DNA of 64,000 nt from Oleispirillum sp965228165 (GTDB lineage Bacteria > Pseudomonadota > Alphaproteobacteria > Rhodospirillales > Rhodospirillaceae), in NCBI GenBank assembly GCA_965228165.1, contig CBDDHB010000003.1, positions 930,001-994,000 on the forward strand, written 5' to 3'. The notes beneath the pieces were generated by a model. It was not told the DNA's origin and did not search any database. It saw only the letters and a list, made by a program, of their open reading frames with translations. Numbering within the stretch: the first letter of the stretch is position 1; the number at the start of each line of letters is the position of its first letter. This document shows, piece after piece, positions 20,100 through 29,010 of the stretch. The translations under genes were made by a program, and so were the position numbers.

Positions 20100-20151
20100 C
20101 CCCAGTCCTGCCGATGCGATGGCGGGGCCTTCGGGCCGGGAACGCGGGGGG

Positions 20152-21025
20152 TCAGACCGCGATCCTGGCCTCCGCCTGCATGGCAAGTGCCCCCTCCGGG
20201 TTCGTCGCCCAGAGGGTATACGCTCCGTCAGCGGACTGTGGGGTCTTGCAGCCGTGAATGGAAAACGGAGCCGTATCGAACAACGGGCTGACCGCCCGAA
20301 ACGAGAACGATCGCAAAACCGCGCCGGGGACCTCGGTCCGGACCAGATCCACCAGCAGGGTGGCGGTCAACGGGCCGTGGAAGATCAGGCCGGGATAGCC
20401 CTCTTCCTCGGTGCAGAAACTGCGGTCGTAATGGATGCGATGGCCGTTGAAGGTCAACGCCGAATAGCGGAACAGAAGCACCGGGTCGGGGGTCACGACG
20501 CGGCTGAATTCGGGCTGGGCGGGCGCGGGCAGCGGCTTGGGCTTCGCCGCGCCGGGCGGGTCGTAGTCGCGATAGACGATGTCGTGTTCCTCGGTCAGGC
20601 GGGACGCGCCATCCTGGAAGATTTCGTGCCGCACGGTGACGAAGACCAGCGGCCCGGTCTTGCCTTCCTTCACCTGCACGTCCTGGACCGTCGAGACCTT
20701 CTCGGCGGCGAAGCCGATTTCCAGGGGCGCGGTCCAGGTCAGACGCCCGCCCGCCCACATCCGTCGCGGCAGCTTCACCGGCGGCAGAAAACCACCCAGC
20801 GCCGGATGTCCGTCGCGCCCGAGGAGGGAGCGGCGCATCCGCGGCATGAAAAACAGCCAATGCCACAAGGGGGGGCAGGGGATCGCCCGGCAGCGGCGCC
20901 GGATCGTCGCGATCGATGGTCGCCGACATCGCCGCCACCTGCGCGGCGACGATATCGTCGCGCACGGTTTCGGTGCGACCGACCCAGGTCTTCAGGCGAT
21001 CCGTTTCGCGCCGATCGAGCCCCAT
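20152..21025 (-). CDS. FAS1-like/MaoC-type acyl-CoA dehydratase, one frameshift
   Basis: A hot-dog-fold hydratase of about 290 residues, in the group of mesaconyl/itaconyl/3-methylfumaryl-CoA hydratases. The N-terminal part (MGLDRRETDRLKTWVGRTE) ends in PGDPLPPL. The second part begins WHWLFFMPRM and contains GHPALGGFLPPVKLPRRMWAG, then LLFRYSALTFNGHRIHYD with the catalytic-type His/Asp and GLIFHGPL. The two parts are in different frames, joined at the G7 run 20869-20875; six would restore PLPPLWHW. The likely reaction is hydration of a C4/C5 unsaturated dicarboxyl-CoA, but the exact substrate is open. It is followed by its own terminator. Confidence 0.78.
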
Positions 21026-21213
21026 CGCCTCGCGCCTCGAAGTCGTCCCATCCGCCGAGGGCGGACGACAAACCCATAATGTCAGTGTAGAAACCCCCAT
21101 CCAGCGCCACAAACGATCGTTTTTCACGCTTCGGATGAATCGAATTCCGCTGTCCGCTTCCCGCCGGTTTGTGGCACAGTGGTGCATCGTCACAAGATTG
21201 CGAAGGCTCCCGG

Positions 21214-21660
21214 ATGACCGCCGCGACGGACGAATTCTCCGTGACCGATCAGGAGCGGACGGAGCGCCACCTGCGCGAGACGGTGCGCGCCCTGCGCGAG
21301 GCGCTGGACGAAGCGCAAAGCCAACGCGACGCGGCGATCCAGGATGCCTTGAGCGAAAGCCGGGGCACCATCGCGCAGCTTCAGGCGACCGCCCAGGCGC
21401 TGCACGACGCGCTGGAGGCCCAGGCGTTCGAGGCCGACCACCGGTTGCAGGCGGAGCGCGCCGCCGCCGCCGCCGAAATCGCCGAACTCAAGGCCACCGC
21501 CACCTCCCTGCGCGAGGCGCTGGAACGGCTGCGCGACGACTTCGCGATGCGCATGCAGACCAGCGAAACCCAAGCGGCGGCGGAAATCGGCGAACTCCGC
21601 GACACCGTTCAGCACTTGCGCGACCTGCTGGAAAAACAGGAGGCACCCCATGGCCGCTGA
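21214..21660 (+). CDS. Coiled-coil protein preceding the adenylate cyclase
   Basis: A 148-residue hydrophilic protein that is nearly all heptad-like helix from residue ~15 on. It shows repeats of the form L-REAL and AEIAELKATATSLREALERL. There is no signal peptide, membrane segment or enzyme motif, and I cannot name a family. Its last 11 bp overlap the cyclase start, so the two are surely co-translated. A regulatory or scaffolding partner for the cyclase is a reasonable inference. The start ATG at 21214 follows GGCTCCCGG, a weak ribosome site. Confidence 0.7.
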   Translation: MTAATDEFSVTDQERTERHLRETVRALREALDEAQSQRDAAIQDALSESRGTIAQLQATAQALHDALEAQAFEADHRLQAERAAAAAEIAELKATATSLREALERLRDDFAMRMQTSETQAAAEIGELRDTVQHLRDLLEKQEAPHGR

Positions 21661-23893
21661 CGCCCCCCTTCCGGACGACGACGCCCCCCTTCTGCTCGAC
21701 CTGACCCGCCGGATGGCGGCGGCATCCGGCCTGGATTCGCAACTGCAAACCCTGATCGACGCCGCCACCCGGTCCCTCGGCGCGGAACGCGGCACCATCT
21801 TCCTCAACGATCCGGAAAGCCGCGAGCTTTACTCCCGCGTCGTGGTCGGCGGCGTCACCCGCGAAATCCGCATCCTCAACACCAGCGGCCTGGCCGGGCA
21901 CGTCTTCGCCAACGGCGTCGGCCTGGTGGTCGCCGACGCCTATGCCGACCCGCGCTTCAACGCCGATATCGACCGCCGCACCGGCTTCGTCACCCGCAAC
22001 GTTCTGGCCGCGCCGATCCGCACCATGCGGGGCGAGGTGATCGGCGTCACCCAGGTCCTGAACAAGACCAGGGGCGACTTCGACGAACGCGACCTCGCGC
22101 TGATCGAGGCGATGAACACCCAGGCGGCGATCGTCTTGCAGGGCAGCCTGTTCGTGCAGAGCATGAAAGCCAGCCGCGCCCAGGAAAACGCCTTCCTGGG
22201 GGTGGTCACCGAGGCCTCGACCGAGATCATGCTGGGGCCGCTGCTGCAAAAGATCATGAGCGCGGTCACCCGGATGCTCAACGCCGAACGCTCCACCCCG
22301 TTCCTCAACGACGAGAAGACCGGCGAGCTCTACACCGAAATCGGCGAAGGCCTGGGCGCGCAAAAAATCCGTCTGCCCAACACTGCGGGCATCGCCGGGG
22401 CGGTGTTCTCCACCGGGCGGTCGGTGAACATCCCCCACGCCTATGCCGATTTGCGCTTCAACCCCGGCTTCGACAAGAAGACCGGCTTTTTCACCCGCTC
22501 GATCCTGTGCGTGCCGGTCTCCAACAAGGCGGGCAAGGTGATCGGCGTCACCCAGGTCCTGAACAAGCGGGGCGGCGCCTTTTCCGCCGACGACGAGGCC
22601 AGGCTGAAGGCCTTCACCGCGCAAATCTCCATCGGCCTGGAGAACGCCAAGCTGTTCGACGACGTGCAGGCGGTGAAGAACTACAACGAAAGCATGCTGG
22701 AAAGCATGTCCAACGGCGTCTTGACCGTCTCGCCCGAGGGCGTGGTGGTCACCGCCAACGCCGCCTCCTTACGCATCCTCAAGGCGGGAGTCCTGACCGG
22801 AACCCGGGCCAGCGACCTGTTCGCCGCGCCCAACGACTGGGCGCTCGAACGCATCGCCAAGGTTGCCGCCGAGGGCGAACCCGAACACACCGTGGACGCC
22901 ACCCTCGCCCTCGGGGGGGAGACGGTCTCGGTGAACATGACCGTCTCCCCCTTGCGCGACGGCAAGGGCGGCGCGATGGGGACGATGATCCTGATCGAGG
23001 ACATCAGTTCGGAAAAACGGATGAAGAGCACGATGTCCCGCTACATGGACGCGGCGCTCGCCGACCGCCTGCTGGAAGCCGGGGAAGACATCCTGGGCGG
23101 CCAGGCGAAGACCGCCACCGTGCTGTTTTCCGACATCCGCAGCTTCACCACCCTGTCCGAGGAACTGGGGGCGCAGGGCATCGTGCAACTGCTCAACGCC
23201 TATTTCACCCGCATGGTGGATTGCATCCAGGCCGAGGGCGGCATGCTGGACAAGTTCATCGGCGACGCGATCATGGCGGTGTTCGGCACCCCCTTCGGCC
23301 ACGACGACGACGAAGACCGCGCGGTGCGCGCCGCCATCGCGATGATGCGCGAACTCGCCGACTTCAATCTTCACCGCCAGTCCGCCGGGCTGCGGCCGCT
23401 GGCCATCGGCATCGGCCTCAATACCGACACCGTGGTCTCCGGCAACATCGGCTCGCCGAAGCGCATGGACTACACGGTGATCGGCGACGGGGTGAACCTC
23501 GCCTCGCGCCTGGAAAGCGCCTGCAAGCAGTACGGCGCGCAGGCGCTGTTGAGCGAATTCACCGTGCATGCGCTCAAATCCACCTATCGGATGCGCGAGA
23601 TCGACAAGGTGGTGGTCAAGGGCAAGACCGAGGCGGTGGGCATCCACGAGCTTCTGGAATTCCACACCCCGCAGACCTTCCCCAACATGGCCGACGTCCT
23701 GGGGAACTTCCGCGAGGGGCTTTCCCTGTATCGCGGACGCGACTTCGCCCGCGCCAAGACCTCGTTCGGGCGGGCGCTGGCGGCCCGTCCCGACGACACG
23801 CCCTCGCGGCTCTATATCGAACGCTGCGACCATTTCAGCGTCGAACCGCCGCCGGAGAACTGGTCCGGCGAATGGGTGATGCACGACAAATAG
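21650..23893 (+). CDS. Class III adenylate cyclase, GAF-GAF-PAS-cyclase architecture
   Basis: A 747-residue cytosolic signalling enzyme. GAF-A spans ~20-165, GAF-B ~185-340, a PAS domain ~344-460 (SNGVLTVSPEGVVV), the catalytic domain ~480-640, and a TPR-like tail ~665-735. GAF-B carries the complete cyclic-nucleotide-binding NKxnFx3DE motif (N305, K306, F311, D315, E316). GAF-A has N138, K139, F144 and D148 but Leu in place of the last Glu. The cyclase has both metal Asp (D495, D539) and the Lys/Thr pair (K535, T609) that selects ATP, so cAMP is the expected product. The same layout occurs in Anabaena CyaB1/CyaB2, where cAMP binding to GAF-B activates the enzyme. It overlaps the coiled-coil gene. 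Confidence 0.9.
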   Translation: MAADAPLPDDDAPLLLDLTRRMAAASGLDSQLQTLIDAATRSLGAERGTIFLNDPESRELYSRVVVGGVTREIRILNTSGLAGHVFANGVGLVVADAYADPRFNADIDRRTGFVTRNVLAAPIRTMRGEVIGVTQVLNKTRGDFDERDLALIEAMNTQAAIVLQGSLFVQSMKASRAQENAFLGVVTEASTEIMLGPLLQKIMSAVTRMLNAERSTPFLNDEKTGELYTEIGEGLGAQKIRLPNTAGIAGAVFSTGRSVNIPHAYADLRFNPGFDKKTGFFTRSILCVPVSNKAGKVIGVTQVLNKRGGAFSADDEARLKAFTAQISIGLENAKLFDDVQAVKNYNESMLESMSNGVLTVSPEGVVVTANAASLRILKAGVLTGTRASDLFAAPNDWALERIAKVAAEGEPEHTVDATLALGGETVSVNMTVSPLRDGKGGAMGTMILIEDISSEKRMKSTMSRYMDAALADRLLEAGEDILGGQAKTATVLFSDIRSFTTLSEELGAQGIVQLLNAYFTRMVDCIQAEGGMLDKFIGDAIMAVFGTPFGHDDDEDRAVRAAIAMMRELADFNLHRQSAGLRPLAIGIGLNTDTVVSGNIGSPKRMDYTVIGDGVNLASRLESACKQYGAQALLSEFTVHALKSTYRMREIDKVVVKGKTEAVGIHELLEFHTPQTFPNMADVLGNFREGLSLYRGRDFARAKTSFGRALAARPDDTPSRLYIERCDHFSVEPPPENWSGEWVMHDK

Positions 23894-24166
23894 AAAGCGG
23901 CGCCGCCGGGCCGGTCGGCCCGGATTTTCCGAAAGCTCTTGTACTTTGCGGTGAAGTGTGCGCATCTGGCGGGACCAAGCGCCGTGCGTAGACGGACCGG
24001 GAATCCCGGTTCCTGGCGGCGCTTCATCTGGATGCGCTGCGCTTCATACGGACTGCCGCCATCGAGTTGCCCCGCGAACGGGGCGCCACCGGGCAGCGGA
24101 TCTACGCCAGCTTCCTCCCCAGACTTTTCGCCGACGGCGAACCGGACGAACCGGCGCGTCGGTATC

Positions 24167-25420
24167 ATGAACGGACCTGATTTGACGACTTTTTCCGAAC
24201 TCGGCCTGACCGAGTCCCTGCTGCGTGCGATCGCGGCGGAAGGCTACGAAACCCCCACCGCCATCCAGATCGCGGCGATTCCCCTGGGATTGGCCGGCCA
24301 CGACGTGGTCGGCATCGCGCAGACCGGCACCGGCAAGACCGCCGCCTTCGTTCTGCCCCTGCTGCAACGCCTGTCGGCGGAGGCGGCGCGTCCGCAGCCC
24401 CGCACCTGCCGCGCCCTGATCCTGACCCCCACCCGCGAACTCGCGGCGCAGATCGACGACTGCATCCGCGCCTATGGCCGCTTCCTCAAGCTCTCGTCCG
24501 CCGTGGTGGTGGGCGGAGTGAAGGCCGGGCCGCAGATCGCCGCCCTGGCCCGGGGCGTCGATATCCTGGTGGCGACGCCGGGCCGTCTGCTCGACCACAT
24601 GGGAAGCGGCGCGGCGCGTCTGGATGCGGTCGGCGCGGTGGTCCTGGACGAGGCCGACCAGATGCTCGACCTGGGCTTCCTGCCCGCGATTCGTCGCATC
24701 CTCGCCAAGACCCCGGCGGCGCGCCGGACGGCGCTGTTCTCCGCCACCATGCCGCCGCCGATTCGCGCCCTCGCCGACGACTTCCTGAAGTCGCCGAAAG
24801 AGGTGCGCGCCACCCCGGTGTCGCGTCCGGTTGATCTGATCGAGCAGCGGGTGATCGCGGTCGCTTCCGCCGACAAGCGCGCCGTCCTGGTCGATCTGCT
24901 GACCGCCGAGGCGACCGGTCGCACCATCGTCTTCACCCGCACCAAGCACGGCGCCGACCGCGTGGTCAAGCACCTGACCCAGGCGGGCATCGCCGCCACG
25001 GCGATCCACGGCAACAAAAGCCAAAGCCAGCGGACCCGCACCCTCGCCGCCTTCAAAAGCGGCGAAACGCGAATCCTGGTCGCCACCGACATCGCGGCGC
25101 GCGGCATCGACATCGACGAGGTCTCGCACGTCGTCAATTTCGAGCTGCCCAACGTGCCCGAGGTCTACGTCCACCGCATCGGGCGCACCGCCCGCGCGGG
25201 CGCTTCGGGCGTGGCGATCACCCTGTGCGATCCGGCGGAGGAGCGCGGCCTGCTGCGCGACATCGAAAAACTGATCGCCCGCACCCTGTTGCACGACGGC
25301 GGCGCCCCCGCCGCCGTGCAGAAAAAAACCCGGCCCGCGCAGCCGGGACCGCAGAAACCCGCGTCGGCGAGGCGCCGCCGTCGCAAATCTTCACCGCGAA
25401 CGCTTCCGAACGCGGCGTAA
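24167..25420 (+). CDS. DEAD-box ATP-dependent RNA helicase, RhlE-like
   Basis: A 417-residue cytosolic RNA helicase that unwinds short duplexes in ribosome assembly or mRNA decay. All core motifs are present in order: TPTAIQ (Q motif), AQTGTGKT (I), PTRELA (Ia), TPGR (Ib), DEAD (II), SAT (III), then ARGID (V) and HRIGRTARAG (VI). The C-terminal tail is short and basic (ARRRRRKSS). The ATG at 24167 gives the family start (FSELGLTESLLRAI). The 273 bp upstream hold no gene. A cold-shock gene follows directly, and the two are often induced together. Confidence 0.92.
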   Translation: MNGPDLTTFSELGLTESLLRAIAAEGYETPTAIQIAAIPLGLAGHDVVGIAQTGTGKTAAFVLPLLQRLSAEAARPQPRTCRALILTPTRELAAQIDDCIRAYGRFLKLSSAVVVGGVKAGPQIAALARGVDILVATPGRLLDHMGSGAARLDAVGAVVLDEADQMLDLGFLPAIRRILAKTPAARRTALFSATMPPPIRALADDFLKSPKEVRATPVSRPVDLIEQRVIAVASADKRAVLVDLLTAEATGRTIVFTRTKHGADRVVKHLTQAGIAATAIHGNKSQSQRTRTLAAFKSGETRILVATDIAARGIDIDEVSHVVNFELPNVPEVYVHRIGRTARAGASGVAITLCDPAEERGLLRDIEKLIARTLLHDGGAPAAVQKKTRPAQPGPQKPASARRRRRKSSPRTLPNAA

Positions 25421-25494
25421 TCACGACTTCGGGGTTTCAGGAAAGCGTGGACCCCGGATATACTGCGATCTCTTTCAACAAGGAACTGAAGAAA

Positions 25495-25704
25495 ATGGCC
25501 AACGGCACCGTGAAGTGGTTCAACGCCCAGAAGGGTTATGGTTTCATTCAGCCGGAAGACGGCGGCGCGGACGTGTTCGTTCACATCAGCGCTGTCGAGC
25601 GCGCCGGTCTGTCGACCCTGAACGACGGTCAGAAGCTGAGCTTCGAGCTGCAGCGCGACCCGAAGAAGGGCAAGTCCTCCGCCGTCGATCTGAAGCTGCT
25701 CTAA
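25495..25704 (+). CDS. Cold-shock protein, CspA family
   Basis: A 69-residue single cold-shock domain that binds single-stranded RNA and DNA. RNP1 is KGYGFIQ and RNP2 is VFVHIS, on a five-strand OB fold starting GTVKWFNAQ. AGGA lies upstream of the ATG. The 5' leader after the helicase gene is short, so transcription with the helicase is possible. Confidence 0.95.
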   Translation: MANGTVKWFNAQKGYGFIQPEDGGADVFVHISAVERAGLSTLNDGQKLSFELQRDPKKGKSSAVDLKLL

Positions 25705-25752
25705 GAGCCGCGATTCGGGGAAGGTCCGGGCGGACCTCCCCCCTCCACCACG

Positions 25753-25790
25753 GCGCCGCGACCGGTTCCTCCGGGCGCGGCGCTTTCGTT
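25753..25790 (+). terminator. Terminator after the cold-shock gene
   Basis: Stem GCGCCGCG / CGCGGCGC around a 15-nt loop, followed by TTTCGTT. Confidence 0.65.
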
Positions 25791-25865
25791 ATCGGCGATT
25801 CCACTGGAATGGAATGTGCTCTAGACTCGGGCCGACGCCGCCGATTCAGGGAACCCGCCGCGCAA

Positions 25866-27662
25866 ATGGCCCGCCGCGCCAAGCCGAAAAAAGCCAAGGC
25901 ATCGCCCGCCCGCCCCGGCGGCTGGCGGCGCGTCCTGTTGCGCTGGGGCGCGGCGGCTTTGGTCCGGTGCGGCATCGCGCTCGCCGGATACCTAATCTGG
26001 TGCGCCTATGGCCTGCCCGACCCGGACGCGGCGGCGCGCGAACCCCGCCGCCCCGCCGTGGTGGTGGAATCCGCCGACGGCCGCCTGATCGCCTCCTACG
26101 GCGATCTGCACGGCGGCTCGGTCCGCCTGACCGAGATGTCGCCGCACCTGATCCACGCCCTGCTCGCCACCGAGGACCGCTCGTTCTATTCCCATTTCGG
26201 CGTCGCGCCGCTTTCCGTCGCCCGCGCCATGTGGGTCAATCTGCGCGCCGGCGGGGTGTGCCAAGGGGCGAGCACGATCACCCAGCAGCTGGCGAAGAAC
26301 CTGTTCCTGTCGCGCGACCGCACGATCAACCGCAAGGTCCAGGAACTGATGCTCGCCTTCTGGCTGGAGGCGAAGTTCAGCAAGGACCAGATCCTCGCGC
26401 TTTACCTCAACCGCGTCTATTTCGGCGGCGGCACCCACGGGGTCGAGGCGGCGGCGCGGCGCTTCTATGCCCGCCCGGCGAAGACCCTCGACATCTATCA
26501 GTCCGCCGCCCTGATCGGCGCCCTGAAGGCGCCATCGCGCTACAACCCGCTGTCCGCGCCGGAAGCCTCGGACCGCCGGGCGCGGCAGGTGATCCGCAAC
26601 ATGGCGGACGCCGGATACCTGACCGCCGAACAGGCGGACAAGGTGCCGCGCCGCGCCGCCGTCGCCGCCGCCGCCGGAGAACAGGCTCGTTTCTTCACGG
26701 ACTGGGTTCTGGATACGGTCGGCGACCGCCTGGGTCCGCCGGACCGCGACCTGTGGGTGCGCTCCACCCTCGATCCGCGCGCCCAACGCATCGCCGAGGA
26801 GGCGTTGGCCGCCACCCTCGCCCGCGACGGCGACGCGCATAAGGTCGGCGAGGGCGCGGTGGTGGTGATGGACCGCGCGGGCGCGGTGCGCGCCATGGTC
26901 GGCGGCCGGACCTATGTCGCCGGAGGATTCAACCGCGCCACCCAGGCGGCGCGCCAGCCGGGATCGACGGTCAAGCCCTTCGTCTATCTGGCCGCCTTCG
27001 CGCGCGGCCTGTCCCCCGACACGGTGATCGACGACGCGCCGGTGAGCATCGGCGGCTGGTCGCCGCGCAATTCCGACGATCGCTTCCGGGGGCCGGTCAC
27101 CCTGCGCGAGGCCCTGATTCATTCCCTCAACACCGTGCCGGTGCGCCTGTGGCAGACCCTGGGCGGCGGGACCGTCCGCGACGCCCTGGCCCGCGTCGGC
27201 CTGCCCCAGCCCGACGACGCCGGACCCAGCATCGTCCTCGGCAGCGGCTCGGCCACCCTGCTCGACCTGACCGCCGCCTACGCCGCGCTCGCCAACCGGG
27301 GAATCGGGGTCTGGCCGCGCGGCATCGACACGGTGCGCGACGCGGCGGGCCACATTCTCGACAAGCCCGGCGGCGGCGGACCGGGCCGCGTCGCCAATGC
27401 CGCCGCCGCCGAACAGGTGACGGACATCCTGTCCGCCGTGCTGGTCGAAGGCACCGGACGCCAGGCCCGCCCCGAGGTGCCCGCGGCGGGCAAGACCGGC
27501 ACCACCCAGAACGGGCGCGACGCCTGGTTCGTCGGCTTCACCGACCGTTACGTCGTCGGCGTCTGGCTGGGAAACGACGACAATTCGCCGATGAAGACGG
27601 TCGGCGGCGGCACCCTGCCCGCCCGCATTTGGCGCGACATCGTCAACCGCCTGCACGGATGA
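25866..27662 (+). CDS. Class A penicillin-binding protein (PBP1A family)
   Basis: A 598-residue bifunctional peptidoglycan synthase. It has a basic cytosolic N-terminus and one membrane anchor (~25-45). The GT51 glycosyltransferase domain has EDRSFYSHFG with the catalytic Glu and ASTITQQLAKNLFL. The transpeptidase domain has QPGSTVKPFVY (SxxK nucleophile), SLN and KTGTTQNGRDAWFVGF. It polymerises lipid II and crosslinks stem peptides in the periplasm. It is shorter than E. coli PBP1a (about 850) and lacks the OB insert, as in compact PBP1A/2D forms. The ATG at 25866 is the only good start before the anchor. Confidence 0.92.
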   Translation: MARRAKPKKAKASPARPGGWRRVLLRWGAAALVRCGIALAGYLIWCAYGLPDPDAAAREPRRPAVVVESADGRLIASYGDLHGGSVRLTEMSPHLIHALLATEDRSFYSHFGVAPLSVARAMWVNLRAGGVCQGASTITQQLAKNLFLSRDRTINRKVQELMLAFWLEAKFSKDQILALYLNRVYFGGGTHGVEAAARRFYARPAKTLDIYQSAALIGALKAPSRYNPLSAPEASDRRARQVIRNMADAGYLTAEQADKVPRRAAVAAAAGEQARFFTDWVLDTVGDRLGPPDRDLWVRSTLDPRAQRIAEEALAATLARDGDAHKVGEGAVVVMDRAGAVRAMVGGRTYVAGGFNRATQAARQPGSTVKPFVYLAAFARGLSPDTVIDDAPVSIGGWSPRNSDDRFRGPVTLREALIHSLNTVPVRLWQTLGGGTVRDALARVGLPQPDDAGPSIVLGSGSATLLDLTAAYAALANRGIGVWPRGIDTVRDAAGHILDKPGGGGPGRVANAAAAEQVTDILSAVLVEGTGRQARPEVPAAGKTGTTQNGRDAWFVGFTDRYVVGVWLGNDDNSPMKTVGGGTLPARIWRDIVNRLHG

Positions 27663-27678
27663 CCCACGGCGGACGGGA

Positions 27679-28908
27679 TTACGCCTCGCTCACCCGCAAT
27701 TCCGGAACGGCGGTGACGAACCGTCCGCCCCATGCGCCGATGAACGACAGGCGCTGGCGGATTTCCTGTTCCCAGTTCCAGGGCAGGATGACGACATAAT
27801 CGGGCTTGCGCGCCGCGATTTCCGCTTCGCCGAACACCGGGATGCGGCTGCCGGGCAGAAACTTGCCCTGCTTCGCCGGGGTCAGATCGGCGACGAAGTC
27901 GATGAGGAAGGGCTTGACGCCGCAATAGTTGAGGAAGGTGTTCCCCTTCGCCGCCGCGCCGTATCCGGCGATGGTCGCGCCCTTGGCCTTTTCCCGGCAG
28001 AGGAACCCCAGAAAGTCGCGGCACAGGGCATCCACCTTGGGCTGCATGCCGTCATAGGCCTCGATGCGGTTCAATCCGGCGGCGGCCTCGTCGGCCAACA
28101 CCTTGGCGACGCTGGCCTCGACCGGACGGCCGCTGCCCGCCCGGGCGCAGTAGACGCGCAACGATCCGCCGTGCACCGCGACCTCGTCCACCTTCCAGGC
28201 GTACAGGCCGTTGCGGCGCAGCGCCTCGGCGAAGGCGGTGAGCGAGAAGTAGGAAAAGTGCTCGTGATAGACGGTGTCGAACTGGAGTTCCCGGATCAGA
28301 TTGAGGAGATGCGGAAATTCCAGGGTGGCGACGCCTTGCGGTTTCAGCAACCGGGCGATGCCGGACAGGAAATCGGCCAGATTCGGCACGTGCGCGGTGA
28401 CGTTGTTGCCGACGAACAGGTCGGCCTGCCCGCGCGCCGCGACGATTTTCTCCGCCTGCGCGGCGGTGAAGAAATCGACGATGGTGTCGATGCCCTTGGC
28501 CTGGGCGACCTCGGCGGTGGAGCCGGAGGGCTCCACCCCCAGGCAGGGAATGCCCTTGGCCTGGAAGTGCTGCAACAGATAGCCGTCGTTGGAGGCCGCC
28601 TCCACAGCGAAGGAGTCCGCCGACAGCCCGAGCAGCGCGGCGATCTTGTCCACGTAGAGGGCGGCGTGGCGGACGAACGCCTCGGTGCTACTGGAAAAAT
28701 AGACGTAGCCGGAGTTGAAGATCTCCGCCGCCGCCTTTTCCTCGTCGATCTGCACCAGGAAGCATTTCTCGCAGACGTGGACGCACAGGGGGTAATAGGG
28801 TTCCGGCTTGTCCAGGTCGGCGCGGGACAAGAACGAATTGGCGGCGGGCGAGGCCTGAAGATCCAGGAACACGCGACGCACTTCGCTTCCGCAACACCGG
28901 CAGATCAT
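27679..28908 (-). CDS. SAM-dependent C-methyltransferase, zinc-binding N-terminus
   Basis: A 409-residue methyltransferase of the sugar C-methyltransferase type (Methyltransf_13 / core / Methyltransf_14). The first ~60 residues hold a four-Cys zinc site (CRCCG and CEKC). The SAM-binding motif is VEAASNDGYLLQHF near residue 110. The C-terminal domain contains GYGAAAKGNTFLNYC. Relatives such as TylC3/NovU methylate NDP-keto-deoxysugars. No deoxysugar genes surround it, so the substrate is uncertain. The start at ATG 28908 gives MICRCCG. It could be tied to polysaccharide or lipid sugar decoration. Confidence 0.85.
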   Translation of the reverse strand: MICRCCGSEVRRVFLDLQASPAANSFLSRADLDKPEPYYPLCVHVCEKCFLVQIDEEKAAAEIFNSGYVYFSSSTEAFVRHAALYVDKIAALLGLSADSFAVEAASNDGYLLQHFQAKGIPCLGVEPSGSTAEVAQAKGIDTIVDFFTAAQAEKIVAARGQADLFVGNNVTAHVPNLADFLSGIARLLKPQGVATLEFPHLLNLIRELQFDTVYHEHFSYFSLTAFAEALRRNGLYAWKVDEVAVHGGSLRVYCARAGSGRPVEASVAKVLADEAAAGLNRIEAYDGMQPKVDALCRDFLGFLCREKAKGATIAGYGAAAKGNTFLNYCGVKPFLIDFVADLTPAKQGKFLPGSRIPVFGEAEIAARKPDYVVILPWNWEQEIRQRLSFIGAWGGRFVTAVPELRVSEA

Positions 28909-28962
28909 CGCCCAATTCCCCCCGAAAACCCCATCCGCGCCGCAGGATAGCCGACGCGCCAT

Positions 28963-29002
28963 CGAAAAACCAGACCGGGGCCTCCGCCCCGAAGCCCCGG
29001 CC
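28963..29002 (-). terminator. Terminator after cobT copy 1
   Basis: On the minus strand, stem CCGGGGC / GCCCCGG around a 12-nt loop is followed by TCTGGTTTTTCG, between cobT and the methyltransferase gene. Confidence 0.7.
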
Positions 29003-29010
29003 TGTCCGTC

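Noticed and set aside
20152..21025. The dehydratase as two separate genes
   Set aside because: Both halves join into one FAS1-like dehydratase by correcting a single base in the G7 run.
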